This document shows positions 44,701-56,508 of a stretch of 64,000 bases of DNA, piece by piece. The stretch spans positions 1,054,001-1,118,000 of the forward strand of contig CASHTG010000018.1 in the NCBI GenBank assembly GCA_949357655.1. Reading direction: 5' to 3'. The notes beneath the pieces are model-generated. The model was not told the origin of the DNA. It saw nothing but the letters and a program-made list of their open reading frames with translations, and searched no databases. The DNA is from Parascedosporium putredinis (taxonomy: Eukaryota > Ascomycota > Sordariomycetes > Microascales > Microascaceae). The stretch's first letter is position 1; every line of letters starts with the position of its first letter. The translations under genes were made by a program, and so were the position numbers.

Positions 44701-46445
44701 GGGTTGTATATCCTTGTTGATGATGGCAATGGCTCCAGCATTCCCGCGGCCAACCGCACAGGCGAGCTGCAGCGAGCTCACCACACCTTCGGAATTCCTC
44801 TTCTCCTCACTTTCAGGGAAAAAGACTGACTGGCCCGGCGAGATCTCTCGGAGAGGCGCGATGCTGAGGAGGGTATCTTGCACGCGGAAGTTCAGGTCTC
44901 CGTCCTTGGACTGCCCGTTCGCATTGCCTTGATTGATGGTCGGGGCAGGGCGGGCGGAATCACCATACAGATCATCTTCATCCTCATCATCGTCGAGATC
45001 GAGATCGTCCAGGTCATACTCGAGAGACGGGTCAACCAGGCGTGATTTTCTCCGCGCGGATTGGCTGTGCTTCCTCGCCCAGCCTATTACAAAAGAGTCG
45101 CTTGTGCAACTCCCGACAAAGAGAGCATGCTTGTCCAGCTTTGAAATGCACGAGACACGAGACGGGATTATGCCACCGCCACATTCTGGGCTGATCGTTC
45201 GCACACTGACGCCAGTTACTGTCCTCCCATCTATCTTGAAGCTGATGATCGCTATGTTCCCATTGTTCAGCACCATGAGGAGCTCGCCCGACTCAAGAGC
45301 AAGCTGCTCGATCACGCAGTGCTCCAGTCGCAGGTTGAGACTACTTTGGTCTGCCAGTGGAAAAGAGGTGCACACCTTGGCAAACGCGTTGACGCTCACA
45401 CCGTTGGCTCTACCCGACTGGTCAACGTGGATCAGCTCGTTATCTCCGACCAGGAGGGCACCTCCAATGGGGGCGGGGAGGGGTATAACACGGTGAACGT
45501 CGTGAGGAAGGTTATCGACCGCCAAAATCGTCGTGGAGGCGCGCTGATGCAAGTCTAGTGTGAAGACCTTGTAGGACTTGTGATCTTTGCGGCCTAGGAA
45601 ATAACCCTGTTGCTGCATCGATGACAGGATGCCAAACGTCGGCTCTCGATATTCGTATAGGAATGCGAAATGTTCAGGGTAGAGGAGCGTAGGATCGAGC
45701 TGGGGAAACCGTAAAACAAAGGATTCCGTATACGGGAGCTCTTTCGCGCCATTGGTCGTCGCCATCGCCTTGTCCGAGTTTTCCTTGACAGGCCGGGGAC
45801 CGTCCAGGTCGACATCCCAGTCGTCCATCTCGACGTCCGCGCTCGCTTGTTTCAGAGGGAGAATCGCGATGCTGCGTAGCCCAAACTTCATGGCCGCGCA
45901 CCTGCTGCTGGGGTCTGCTTGGAGTATGGTCTCGTATTCCGATAAGGGCAGCTCGAACGAGGCGCCCTCTTCGTTTTCGTAAAAGTGGACAGAGGTGTCG
46001 ACGATGGTCTTGGTATCGGGGTTCCACTGCACCAGACACGCCTTGGCGGTCCTCAGCGCCACCAGCAAGCCGTGGCCGCCCGACTTGCTGTCCTGAATTT
46101 TGACGGCGGCGAGCCCAACCACGGTTCCGGCCAGGGGTACTCGGCCACGAGCACGAGCTTGGTGTTGTTTCCTCGGTCGGCGCGGTGGATGCCCTCGGCG
46201 AGGAGCGAAGAGTCGAGCCCGTCGTCATCGCTACGGCGGCTCTCGAACGCGATGGCGGGCGGGACAATCGGCGGCGACTGCTGCCTCTGCGCGTTATCGA
46301 CCTCGGCGGGGATCGCTTTCGTCGTGAAGATTTGCAGGAGGGAGCCCTTGGCGACAATCAGGTTGCTGCTGTCTTGCGACAGAAAAGGCAGGGTAAGCGA
46401 ATGTGTGACGGCTGTAGGAGCCGTTAGCTCCGTGTAGCACTGCAT
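41796..46445 (-). CDS. CFT1: Cft1/CPSF160, cleavage and polyadenylation factor subunit
   Basis: Large beta-propeller scaffold of the mRNA 3'-end processing complex. It begins MQCYTELTAPTAVTHSLTLP at 46445 and continues NLIVAKGSLLQIFT. CPSF-A features occur near the C-terminus (MGFNLKQIAYHSAMETYTV, GRVYVYDVVVVIPEAGKPET, LVAKEEIPRGAVTAVSEI). Five exons: 46445-44358, 44288-43981, 43905-43734, 43657-42419 and 42298-41796. Breaks at 46134-46137 (one base), 43842-43846 (two) and 42451-42455 (one) are in C/G runs; after repair every exon phase matches and the protein is about 1437 residues, the usual size. An acidic loop (DLDLDDDEDEDDLYG) lies in the first exon. The final exon reads QYDPEHPKSLQGHLLLHK across its junction. 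Confidence 0.95.
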
Positions 46446-47404
46446 TTTGAACCTGGGCCAAATATGGCCATGGGGGCCCAAGGGTTACAAGAAAAGGAGA
46501 GCGGGATTGTGCGTGCTGCTGCTGCGACAGCTGTTGGTGATTTCTTGTGATAGATTCGACGTGCAAGAGCTTTTGATCGGAATTGGCTTCAGAGCTCTGA
46601 GCTTAGTGGGGCCACGCCCTGGGGTGTTACTGGCCTTTGCGCAAACCTCAAAAAGGGTGGCACTGGCTGAGCTTCGGAAAATTATCAGCCCAAGTCGCGT
46701 CAAGGTCGTGTCTCATGTTTGATGCACAAAAGAGGAGAAACCTTGGGTGCTGCCCTTTGGGCTGAGTCTACCGAGGAATTGAGGCCGGTTTATTTCGAAC
46801 AGACCGAGACCGAGACCATAAAGAGGTTATTTCAACGAAACCTAGTCTAGATCCCGCCATCAGAAGGAAACCAAGGTTCATTTGAAATAATACGAACGGA
46901 AGCGTATACCCACACCTTGGAGCACATCACCAGAACGTCAAGGCGGATCAAGGTAACACAGAATATCATTTTGGCTGGAAACGCTTCATTTTCATATTGT
47001 ATACTATCATAGAATGAATAAGACGCTTGAGCGGTCATGGTTAACGAAAGGGAGCCCGACATGTTTGGTATAAAATCATCTTGGTATCCTCAAATAAAAG
47101 TAATGGTAAGGTAAGAAAAAGAACCACTCGTGTGCCCGTCATCTAGAGAGTGAATATAAACATGAAGATAAAAACAGGCGCATCAAGCCTTAAAAAGTCA
47201 TAAAACTACAGGTGTGTTCGCCATCACGTCGCTAGAAGCCCTGTTTCAGGACGAGCAACAGAAACAAAAGTGAAGGGGGAGACGCAGATTGCCCGGTAAC
47301 ATGGACAGAGAGAGTCTCCCCAAAGGACTGCGAAGGGGGAATTGGATACTATCAGTCTGACAGACGATAGGTAACAACAAGATTGTGTTATCCATGCGCG
47401 GGAA
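46446..47404. other. CFT1 promoter and 3' flank of Gly/Ser-rich gene
   Basis: About 960 nt. The stretch near 46850-47220 is AT-rich. No conserved open frame, repeat or RNA-like structure noticed. Confidence 0.4.
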
Positions 47405-48442
47405 TTACCCGACAAAAACCGCGGCGAGGGCGGCGGCAACCATCGGCCAGTAGCCAAGAGCCTCGACCGCTCTCGCAATAGCGGCCGATTCGTCGCCGTC
47501 GGATGGCGCCTCGGTATCACTGGAGAGAGTGCCGTTGATCAAGATGGTCTTGGTGCCGTTCACCTCCGCAACGGTGATGAGTGAGTGGTTGAGGCCGTTA
47601 TAGCTGCCGTCGCCAATGAGATCGGACAGATATGCGGTGTCTTGGTTCTCGTCGCAACCGCAAGCGCTGTTAGGATCGCAAGCGCAGATAACAGGAAGCT
47701 CCTCTTCCTCATCCCGGGTGTTGTTGTGGAAGCGGTAGGGATGGCTGTAAGGATACGAGTAGGCGCCGTAGAGCCAGAGTCCAGGCCAGAAGGCTAGGGC
47801 GGCAGCGCCGACAAAAGGAACGGCGTGATGCCGCTGGGACTCCTGCTGCCCGCTTTGTAGGGCGCAGCTGCACCTCCGCCGTAGTACTTGCCTCCGGCAA
47901 AGCTTCGAGGAGCGCCGGCGCTGAAGCATTGGTTAGCATATGATACCGGAGCGTTTTTTTATTTTAGGGAAATCGCATGATCGAAAGACCTACCCTGCAC
48001 GAGCGCCGGAACTGGCGCCACCGGAGCCGCCCCTACTGGAGCCGGATGAACTGCTTGAGCCTTGGCCACTGCGTGAGCTTGATGAACTTGAACTAGACGA
48101 GCTGCCAGAGCCGGATGAACCGCTCGACGAGCCCCCAGAGCCCTTCGAAGAAGAACCGCCGGAGGAGGACGAACTACCTGAGGAAGACGAACCACCCGAG
48201 GAAGACGAACCACCCGAGGAAGACGAACCACGCCCCGAAGAGCTGCCGGAGGAAGAAGAAGAACCAGAACCAGACCTACCACCACCACCTCCTCCTCCTC
48301 GAGCACCACCGCCGCCGCCGCCCTTGCGCTTGCCGAGCTCCTTTTTCGTCGAGTCAAGGATGTTGGCAGGCTCAGGCACCGCAACGGCATTGGCGGCCGA
48401 AGCGCCGAGGAGCAAAAGAGAAAGAATGTGATCGAACTTCAT
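47405..48442 (-). CDS. Secreted/anchored Gly-Ser-rich low-complexity protein
   Basis: Exon 48442-47994 encodes a signal peptide (MKFDHILSLLLLGASAANA), then a ~110-residue tract almost only Gly and Ser with a few Arg and Lys. Exon 47920-47405, after adding one base at 47822-47823, encodes a Tyr/Pro-rich segment (LWLYGAYSYPYSHPYRF), a Cys-rich acidic block (ELPVICACDPNSACGCDEN), two NxS/T sites (NHSL, NGTL) and a hydrophobic C-terminus (GYWPMVAAALAAVFVG). The signal, low complexity and C-terminal hydrophobic end suggest a GPI-anchored or membrane-tethered wall protein. The Cys block recalls an uncharacterised fungal family (possibly the one catalogued as DUF7732, from memory). About 321 residues. 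Confidence 0.78.
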
Positions 48443-50610
48443 GATGTTCGGTAATGTGTAGATTCGTTGACGTCGGTTGGTTCGTGAAACGAAACGAACA
48501 AAAAGCACGGGTTCGAGATGATCGAAGGACTCGAGGATTTAAATGCGAAAATCTACGAGGAATGATAATAGCGTTTCTCGCTAAAAACAAGTTGGTGTTG
48601 GTGCCTCTGGGGCTGAGGGAGGGCGCAAGAGTAATAAGTCAGATCCCTGGTTGTTGTAGACGCTAAAGCAACTCACGACTTTAGTGCGGCGACGGGCGAA
48701 AGTGGAAGAATCCAACCTTCTTATTGCTCGTACAAACAGTCAGTCCGCTTCCCGTGACCAGGAGGCAGGGGCGATCTCTCGAGCGTTTTTGTCATCCTTC
48801 CAGCGCGGAAGGGTGTGGGACAAGGATTGGCTGGGCTGGCCGCCTCCGCAGTCGAGCAAAGCGATCAGAATGACATTCTTTGGGGGCGGAATGCTGGGGG
48901 GACAAGGTATGAGGTAGGCATAGTGAGATTAAGGTAGGGTGGGTCCCTATGAGGTCAAGGGTACTTCGACCTTGCCTCTCGCCCAAGGGCTTGTGCAAAT
49001 CCGGCTGGCAGGTCCTCTCCATCCCTGGACGGGTCAATTGATTTGGTCGCTTGCCGATGAATTTGCCTACAATGCAGATTGCTTCAGGTGTTCCCGTAAA
49101 TGAATTGGCGTCGTCCAGGGCCTAGCTGGCTGCACGAGCGAGGAGGCCCGCAGTGCTGGCTGTTTTCGTTCAAGCTAGTCTAGGCTTTCTTATTTTTCTG
49201 CGAGGTTTTTCGAGGTACTTGTACTTTAGATGAAGCAGTTGTGACAAGAGACCACGGCAGCCCAGAACCCATCAACCAGCCGCAGTTATCTCGGATCATT
49301 GTCGTCTCTCCAGAGCCATCGTACATGTACATTATGGGTCAATTGATGGTCCCTCGTCATCTCCACTGCTCTGAGGTACAAAGTCAACTTAAAACCCGCA
49401 CGCACAGCCACTCCTTATTGTCAGACACCGTGCAATGCCGAATTAAGTGAGCTTTTTCTCTCTTATTATTCCCCGTCTGACCTCCAACATTGCCGAGCGT
49501 TGGCAACGCTTCATCCGACACACCGCCACCGAGGTTGATTGATTGATTTTTCTTTGTAGTGTATCATTTGCTAGTGCAACAAGGTCGCCAAGGTCGCCTC
49601 ACAACGTGACCTTCGACACTGAATTATCCGCCACTGTGGCGTAGATCTGAGTTCATCATCACGTTGGAAGCCGATCGATCCTTGGGCCCAAACTTACAGG
49701 CGGACAAGCCGGAAGTGGAGGGAGGTGGCGATGGGATGGAAGATGGAAGATGGAAGGTTTCTATAAGCGGGGGTGGGTCGTGGGGTCTGGCACGCGCCCT
49801 GGCACTGCCAGTTTTCTGAGGCCCTGTGTCTGTCTCCTGTGCACCCCACGATGACTGCACGCACGAGAGCGGCGTGGTATCGGTCAGATGTGCTGCAACC
49901 TGAACGAGAATTCACACCGCTCGAGGCACTGCGGCGTATTACGAAGTTGCTGGCTCTCCTTCCGTGCCTCAATATCAATATCTTCGAGGCAAAGTGAGAA
50001 CGCACCACCTCACAGGCTAAGCCCAGGCAAACAGCGGCCGCTGTTGGTTGGCCAGAAGGCTGGGTTGGGTGTTGGATGGGATGGGGCAGTGAACAGTGAG
50101 GTCAATGAAATTAATTCTCCCGAACACTCCGGCTGTGTCCCGTGTTGGACAATAGATGCGTTCCCAGCGTGTCCCAACCATAATGCAGGTACCGCTATGG
50201 GGTTCTGGCGTGGCTTGCAGACATCTAATTTTGTGGCGTTTCTCGAAGAATGGATGGCCGTCGGAATTCAAGGACTGGGCCAAAGGAATCTCGGGTCTAA
50301 TATTTTGTGCCCAACAACAATTCTAAAACTACTAACGTCTACAGCTGGAATGTAAATCGGTTGATCTAAGGCTTCATAGCAAGACCTCTTTTGCTTCTTC
50401 TTTTGCTTCATAGGCTTCTTCCTCTTCTATCATTGAAGCCTTAACATTTTGTCATTGACCACTTGGGCTCCGAAAAATCCCAAACAAACCACCTTCGCGC
50501 GCGTGCATCATAAATTCCTAAACCCATACCATACAGTGCCAATATTTGGGCACGAGCATCTCTAAAACCAGTCAAGCCAGGCACCCACGAGTTCATAACG
50601 TGGTCCCCCT
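48443..50610. other. Two-kilobase intergenic region between two - strand genes
   Basis: The proximal few hundred bases are the promoter of the Gly/Ser-rich gene; the distal part is the LYS1 3' flank. Several 70-150 codon frames occur on both strands (for example 49888-50355 +) but have no conserved features. I could not identify any gene, repeat or mobile element. Confidence 0.4.
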
Positions 50611-51838
50611 TCACGAGCTCTTGGCTTGAAGCTCCTTGGGAAGAGTGGCAACCTTGTCCTGGAACAGCTTTTCAGCCCTGGACCAGACGGGTTCCTCCTT
50701 CCACTTCTTGAGGTTGAGGAGCGAGGGCAACAAATCGTTGCTAAAGGCATCCGAAGCCTCACGGGGAAGCATGCTTGGGAGATGGTCGATTGCAATGACG
50801 GAAAGAGGAGCGCCCTCGAGACCCTCGACATCAACGGTCGGCTTGTCAAAGGTAGTCGCCGTGTTATAAATGGGAACGGGGTTGTAGGGGAAGTGGTGTC
50901 GGCGGAGACGTCGCACACGACGGAGACGCGGCGGTTAGGGACGCGCAGGGACTCCAAATCCACAAAATTGGGGATCTTGTGTGTTAGGTAGATGCAGTTG
51001 ATGAAGATGTCGCTCTCCACGATTTCCTTGAAGGGTCCGCCAACCTTGGTCTCCGCAAGATCCCACTTGAGGATCTGATCGGTAGGGATACCAGCACGGA
51101 GACTCATGTCGACCGCTCCGCGGCCGCACCTGCCGAGAGCACCGATGACGATGACCCGGGGAAGACGGCCGGCCTTGGCCTCGGCCTCGGCAAGGACCTT
51201 CTTGACTTCCGCAATGAGGGCATCTTCATTGGGGTAGTAGGTAAGGCTAGGAAGAGGCTCGCCAGGGTGGGTAATCTGCCATGCCCAGTTCATCAGACTG
51301 GCGGCCGCACCGGCGAAACCAGCATGGTAGCCAAACGCGGCGACGCGACGACCAGTGTCGTCCACCAAGAACTCTAGATCCAGGAGGGTGCCGCCGCCGC
51401 GAGGAAACCTAGACAGAACCTCCTGCCAACCTCCCTGCTCCTTGTAGCAATGTGCGAAATGCACAAAGGTATGCTTCAGAGGGACTTTTGGATGAGGGTA
51501 GGTGTGTTAGTGTCGGCGATACGTGACAAGCCGCCCTCAATCTGCGTGCCACGGCATCAGGGAGGACGTATGGCTCAAGCTTCACTTACAATCCTCCTCG
51601 GGGAGCTCCTTCAGACCGCAGATGATGTGGTTCGTGGGGGCCTCGGTCCAACTTCCCTCAGGTACCAGGGTCGCGCCAGCGGCTTCGAACTCGCTATCGT
51701 CAAAGATGCGCTCGGGGCTACGCTCCACGTTGACGGTATAGCCCGCGTCGACCAAGGCCTTGGTCGTGCTGGGGTCAACATGGAGCGATGCTCCAGAGGC
51801 TTCGACTCGGAACGAAGATGGAGGGTGGTTCCAGACAT
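50611..51838 (-). CDS. LYS1: Saccharopine dehydrogenase (NAD+, L-lysine-forming)
   Basis: Last step of the fungal alpha-aminoadipate lysine pathway: saccharopine to lysine and 2-oxoglutarate. It starts MSGTTLHLRSESKPLEHRSM at 51838, then VDAGYTVNVERSPERIFDDS, GLKELPEED and, across the intron 51485-51589, FPLKHTFVHFAHCYKEQGGW. The NAD region RVIVIGALGRCGRGAVDMS and FPRGGGTLLDLEFLVDD are conserved. Breaks near 51765-51770 (one base) and in the G run 50887-50890 (one base, giving DTTSPYNPVPIYNTATTFDK) are repaired to 374 residues, the normal length. The C-terminus QAKSS is not a canonical peroxisomal PTS1, although several fungal Lys1 proteins end in one. Confidence 0.95.
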
Positions 51839-52643
51839 GATGAAGGATGAAGATGCGAGAAATTTGCAATCGGCTGCGTCCCTGTAGTCTTATAGAGTGG
51901 TTTTTCTTCTTCTGTGTTTTCTCTACTGCCAATTGACGAGATGAAGGTGCTCAGTCTTTGGTATCTGGATGACTAACAGCAGCTTGTGAAATTTTAATGA
52001 CTCTTTATCTCTTGAGTCAGAGGCCGAAAAATTCCTATCTTGATGATGCAGCAACTTTTTCCTCATTCGGCGAGAATGTTTTGCAGGTGTTTGCAGTTGT
52101 CGGGCTGAAAAAGGCCCTCCACTCCCAAGCGCAATGTGGAAATACAAGTACGAAGTAGGTGCGGCGGATGTCTCGGTGTCGTTGAACTCATCGTCCTCTT
52201 CCCCCGCATAGAGGTACTTGGACGTATGGGTGGAATATGGAGGGGCGAGAGGGGTTCCAAACTGAACTTGCTCTCTAGTGGAGCTAACCAGGATCTAGGC
52301 GGACACCAACGTGAATAGTGGGGTACCCGCCAAGCAAACGACATCATCGGAGCCTGTTGGATGAGCGGTTGAGCTTCTGGAACCAAACGATCCGGATGAC
52401 TGGTAGACCTCGTGCTTCAAGTTGGCTTCCTGAGGATGGGATTTTGTCACTTGGAGCCACTCACAGATAAAACTGCAGCTGCACTAGAAAGAAACAAAGC
52501 ACATACTCTCCGAGGTCATCAACGAAACTTGTGAACCGAAGCCTTTTATCTTCCCATCCAAGACGAGAATAGCGCAAAAGGTAAAACTAACTCTTGAAAG
52601 AGGCCGGTTCCCATCGCCGCTAGATCATTAGTAGGGGTTGATC
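51839..52643. promoter_or_regulatory. Divergent promoter, LYS1 (-) / ANCHR-like gene (+)
   Basis: About 805 nt. It holds two GCN4/CPC1-type heptamers 159-181 nt from the LYS1 ATG, listed separately. A 107-codon - strand frame (52063-52386) has no conserved character. Confidence 0.5.
51997..52019. promoter_or_regulatory. Paired GCN4/CPC1-like sites upstream of LYS1
   Basis: ATGACTC at 51997-52003 and the full TGAGTCA palindromic core at 52013-52019, 16 nt apart and about 160-180 nt before the LYS1 start codon. Two sites close together before an amino-acid biosynthesis gene are more persuasive than a single heptamer. Binding is inferred from the motif only. Confidence 0.55.
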
Positions 52644-53966
52644 ATGTCGAAACGGAGCAGCGACGACAAAAATTTACTAGATCGCTTGAAGGCCTTGAAT
52701 CCAACAACGACTGTTAGCCTTTCGGGGTAAGTGCATCGTCGCCTTTACTGGAACGGTTTCCAAACCCATTCGCTCGCCGAGTAGGCAAGGCCAATCGTCA
52801 TGACACTCACCACATCGTGTACTATATAGAAGGAACACGTCAAGCACGCTATCCGGGTCTCACTCTGGACCTCCTCACAATGAGGGGGTCGGAACTGGAT
52901 TAGCAGATCGCCTTAAACAACTGCGCGAGAAAGCCGAGAGCGCCTCAGGCGATGCGCCGAAAGGAAGTGGTGCAACGACCCACTCTGATCCCGGGGCACT
53001 GCCACCCTTGCACAATCATACTTCGATACCACCCGCCAGGACCCTCAAAACGCAAAAGGTTGAAGCTCCCCAGCCAACCGATTCCGCTGCGCCCCGTTTC
53101 CTGCGGGACGAGCGGATTTTGACGAACTTCTGCAGACGGATGACGGTTTTCTAGAAGATCTTTTGGGCGAAGAGGTCGGGCTGGCGGATTCCCTACCGCT
53201 GGATGCCCGCGCAGAGTTGGACCGACTGCACGAGCTTGCTGCCGAATTTTCTCGTCTCACAGCAGCAGCTGGAGCCCAAAAGGGTCAGACGGCCGACGAG
53301 GACGATGATTCCAATGGAGAAGATATGACTCGTGAGATCAACGACATCGTCTCCCAGGCAGTCGAAGCTGCCTCGAGCCCGAAGCATGCTGAAGCGGCCT
53401 CGGCGGCGACGGTTGGTGGTGATGCCTCGGTGGCACCCTCCTCGACAGCTGCTGTGGGCGACGTGGGCGACGTGGCAGACGTGGAGAATGAGGAGGGGCC
53501 TGATCTAGCCCTGCCCTCGGTGCCTACGGATGCCCCGTCTCCGACAGGACCGCAATCCGCTGGGTCGCCAGCTCCCATGACTGGAAACTTCGAGGACGAC
53601 ATGGCCCGCCGCATGGCTGCGCTCAGGAGCTTTAGGCCGTCCCTCGGCGCACAGGACCAGGAGGAGGAAGACTCGAATCCGTTGGGTCTACCGTCGGTCC
53701 CCACCTTTAAGCCCTCCGAGGGTAACAAGCCAAAGCCTGGCCCGGCTGGGCGCGCAGGATTCACCGACGAAGACATGCAGACGTGGTGCGTAGCGTGCCT
53801 TGAAGATGGCACCCTCATCTGCCCCGAATGCGGCGATGAGGTGTATTGCTCACAATGCTGGTTCGATATGCACAAGGGGCCGGCTGCCGGGTTCGAAGAG
53901 CGAAGCCATCGCGCACAGCAATTCAACAAGGACCAAAGGAAGAAGAGAGTGGCGTTAGGAGCTTAA
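52644..53966 (+). CDS. ANCHR/ZFYVE19-like protein with C-terminal B-box-type zinc finger
   Basis: Exon 52644-52726 encodes MSKRSSDDKNLLDRLKALNP; intron 52727-52829; exon 52830-53966. After one added C at 53092-53095 the sequence runs RADFDELLQTDDGFLEDLLG. Leu-rich short helices LADRLKQLREKAESA and LLDRLKALNP suggest MIM-like ESCRT-binding motifs. A disordered acidic middle is followed by WCVACLEDGTLICPECGDEV and YCSQCWFDMHKG with a final His pair, a Cys/His pattern like the B-box of ZFYVE19/ANCHR, the human abscission-checkpoint regulator. No FYVE finger is present. About 406 residues. Family assignment is by C-terminal pattern; a role in abscission in this fungus is inference. Confidence 0.72.
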
Positions 53967-54225
53967 GCACGTACAGGGTGAACAATATTCTTTGCATTTT
54001 TATAGCCCCTACCCCCTGCTGGTATGTAATACAATTAAGAAATCGAATTGACGACAGTATAATGAAAATCCACCTAAGCGACCGTTTTCCTTTTACATGT
54101 ATACCGTACAATTTCCCTGACGCAATTTCCCAAGTTATTGTTGCTTCCAAGGACTGCATTAATCCTCTGCGTGTTTTAATCTTTTGAGTGCAATTTTTGT
54201 TATTCGAAATGACGAGCTCGGTTTC

Positions 54226-55971
54226 TTAAGACCGGGCCGGATGCGACGTCTGCCCACTTCTTCCCGTGATATCTTGCCATGTCGCTCCGAACCTCCTGCC
54301 TGTGCTAGCAAGCAAACCTTCCTCCTCGTCCGCCTCAGCTTCCTCATCCAGCTCTGCCATATTAAGCTTAGGAGTGCGGAAGAGCACGGTAACGAAGACG
54401 ATCAAGAAAATGCCGAGGAAGGCAAATTGGGCCCAGAAATCCACCATGCCGAAGAAGGGCCAGGTGATGGTGATCCTGTTCAAGAAGGTTGACATGACTG
54501 TGGGCGTACAGACATCCTTAGCACGGGGGTATTTGAGGTACTCGGAACAGGGTACAATGAGGTCCCGGTGTTGCGAGCAGTCGGGCCGCCCGTGCTTGTC
54601 AAAAATGTCGTTGGTGCAAAATGTTTGCGTTCCGTAAGTGGAATACTGGGGAGCAACCATGGTAACGATGGCGTAGTTGATGGCCAGGGCGATGAGTGCC
54701 AGCATGACAGTGGCAATAAGGAGCGCTTGAGGCGCCGTTCTTCCCTTGCGGATCTGGAAGATTCTGACCCAGAGGAAGCGGATGCCGACCGCCGCAATTC
54801 CGGTGACGGAGGCGCTAAAGAAGAGAAGCGCGAGAAGTGCCATGAGGATGTAATCAGCGGGGAATGCCCTAGCAGCCTTCAAGAAAACCCAATTAATCGG
54901 TTGGAAGACGTTGATATGGCCCAGGATATAACCGCAGTGCTGTTTGCAAATTGAGTTCTTCGCCTTGTCAATTCCCGTTATCAGCATCGACACCCAGATC
55001 ACGACAGTGACCAAGAGGATCAAGATCCCGAATAGAAGCTTGACTGGACGGAAGACGGCGCAAGCCTTCAGCCATGTCAGATAGATCCAGCCTCGGCCTT
55101 CTCCCTGGGCCTCTGCCGCCAGCCTCTCTGCGGACCAAGGTGCGTTCTTCGCGGAGGAGGCCCTCTAGTTCCCTTCTATCCTTTGCTGGCATTTCAGCAC
55201 TGCGGCCGGCGTGCCTCATCTCAAGCTGGCGCTGGCGCTCTCGGTTAATCTCAAGCGCAGAAGCATTGGTTTCCGAAAGTTCGGGGGCCGAGAGCGACGG
55301 GGCAGTCTTGATGATGGAGACGGGCAGAAGCGCGAGGCCAGCGCCAGTGTAGACCACATAGAGCAGGGTTCCTAGCGTGACAAGGACGCCCAGAGCAAAT
55401 GCTAGCGCCTTTTCCCCGTTATTCTCGGCGAGCAGCCGCTTGAAGTAATCAAGATCAAGATGCTCCCCTGCATTTCGCCCGGCAGCAGGAACAAAGAATC
55501 CGACAAGGAAAAGGATAACAACGAGGAACAAGAAGCCCGCAGAGTACTTCAATGTGCTGGCCAGGCGACTTCCTAGGTGCGGCCTTCTTCGACCTCGATT
55601 TCGTCATACTCTTCATACCAGAAGTATCCAAACGGTATGATCAAAAGACAAAGAAGGGCATCGAAGCTATAGAGAGTATAATAGACAATCTTGAGGGTAT
55701 GGAGAACTTTATCGACATGTTCGATGGTGGCCCAGTCCTTCTTTACACCAAGGGAGGTGGTTGTCGCGGAAACGAGGGCAGTGTCAACAGGGAGAAGAAG
55801 GATTGTAGAGAGGAGGGCCGTCAAACTTAGTATCGCAATGACGCTCACAGTCGTGAATCGGTCGCGCGGGGTCTGCCAAGTAAATGTGGTAATCGAGGCG
55901 GCTATTAGCGAAAGGGCCACCGCGACGGCGTAGGCGACCCAGATTAACGTTGTTTGGACGATGCCGGCCAT
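54226..55971 (-). CDS. LMBR1/LMBD1-type membrane protein (probable lysosomal cobalamin transporter family)
   Basis: Polytopic membrane protein, about nine hydrophobic helices, in one exon. It starts MAGIVQTTLIWVAYAVAVAL at 55971. Landmarks: RKDWAT-like VKKDWATIEHVDKV, FGYFWYEEYDE, FLVVILFLVGFFVPAAGRN, ITGIDKAKNSICKQHCGYIL, GIRFLWVRIFQIRKGRT and the lumenal Cys-containing YSTYGTQTFCTNDIFDKHG. One G is lost at 55583-55584 and two bases (an AG unit) near 55125-55131; repair restores RRERLAAEAQGEGRGW and about 582 residues. Fungal members are annotated by homology to human LMBRD1. Most fungi do not use cobalamin, so the real substrate is unknown. A coiled, charged cytoplasmic loop lies mid-protein. 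Confidence 0.9.
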
Positions 55972-56508
55972 TGTCGATTCGAACCAGGCAGTTGGCGGCT
56001 TGAATGATGGAGTGTCCGGATGTAGAGACGATCTCGTGCGGGAGATTATCGAGTCCAGTATAGAAGACGCATTGTCGTCTCTGGCTGTAAGAAGTGTATC
56101 AGTAACCCTGTCAAGAGTGTTGTCTGCCCATTAGCCTGTGACGCAAGCATGCGCTCCGGGCCTTTCGTTTCAAGGCGGAATTACGTAGTTTGCCAAGCTT
56201 TCAAAAATAGGCATGTCCCAATTCGGTGCTCTGATTAGATAAGCGTCTTATGTTTGTGCCTCAGGCCTCAATCTTGCCCTACAGCCACCTGTACCTGGAC
56301 CAACGCGCGCGGGCACATGCGAGCAGCCGCAAAAAAAAAAAAAAAAAGAAGAGGGTCTGGTAGGAAGAAGTGAAGTCTAGTAGAGACCCGTGAGGTGCGC
56401 TCCATGCCCGCCTAGATCCTGCCGACTCTCGACAGCTCTCCGTTTGTGCCCTCATGTCTCGGCCATAGGGTTCAGGACCGTCTCTACAAGGCTGTCATAA
56501 TCGTCAAC
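55972..56508. promoter_or_regulatory. Divergent promoter, LMBD1-type gene (-) / G-patch gene (+)
   Basis: 537 nt containing a 17-base A run (56331-56347) preceded by a G/C-rich segment. No coding frame recognised. Confidence 0.45.

Noticed and set aside
47940..48431. + strand frame rich in Pro-Glu repeats
   Set aside because: Antisense of the Gly/Ser tract of the secreted protein; composition is explained by that low-complexity DNA.
56331..56347. 17-base A run as a retrotransposon or retrogene tail
   Set aside because: No coding remnant or target-site duplication precedes it; it sits in an ordinary divergent promoter.
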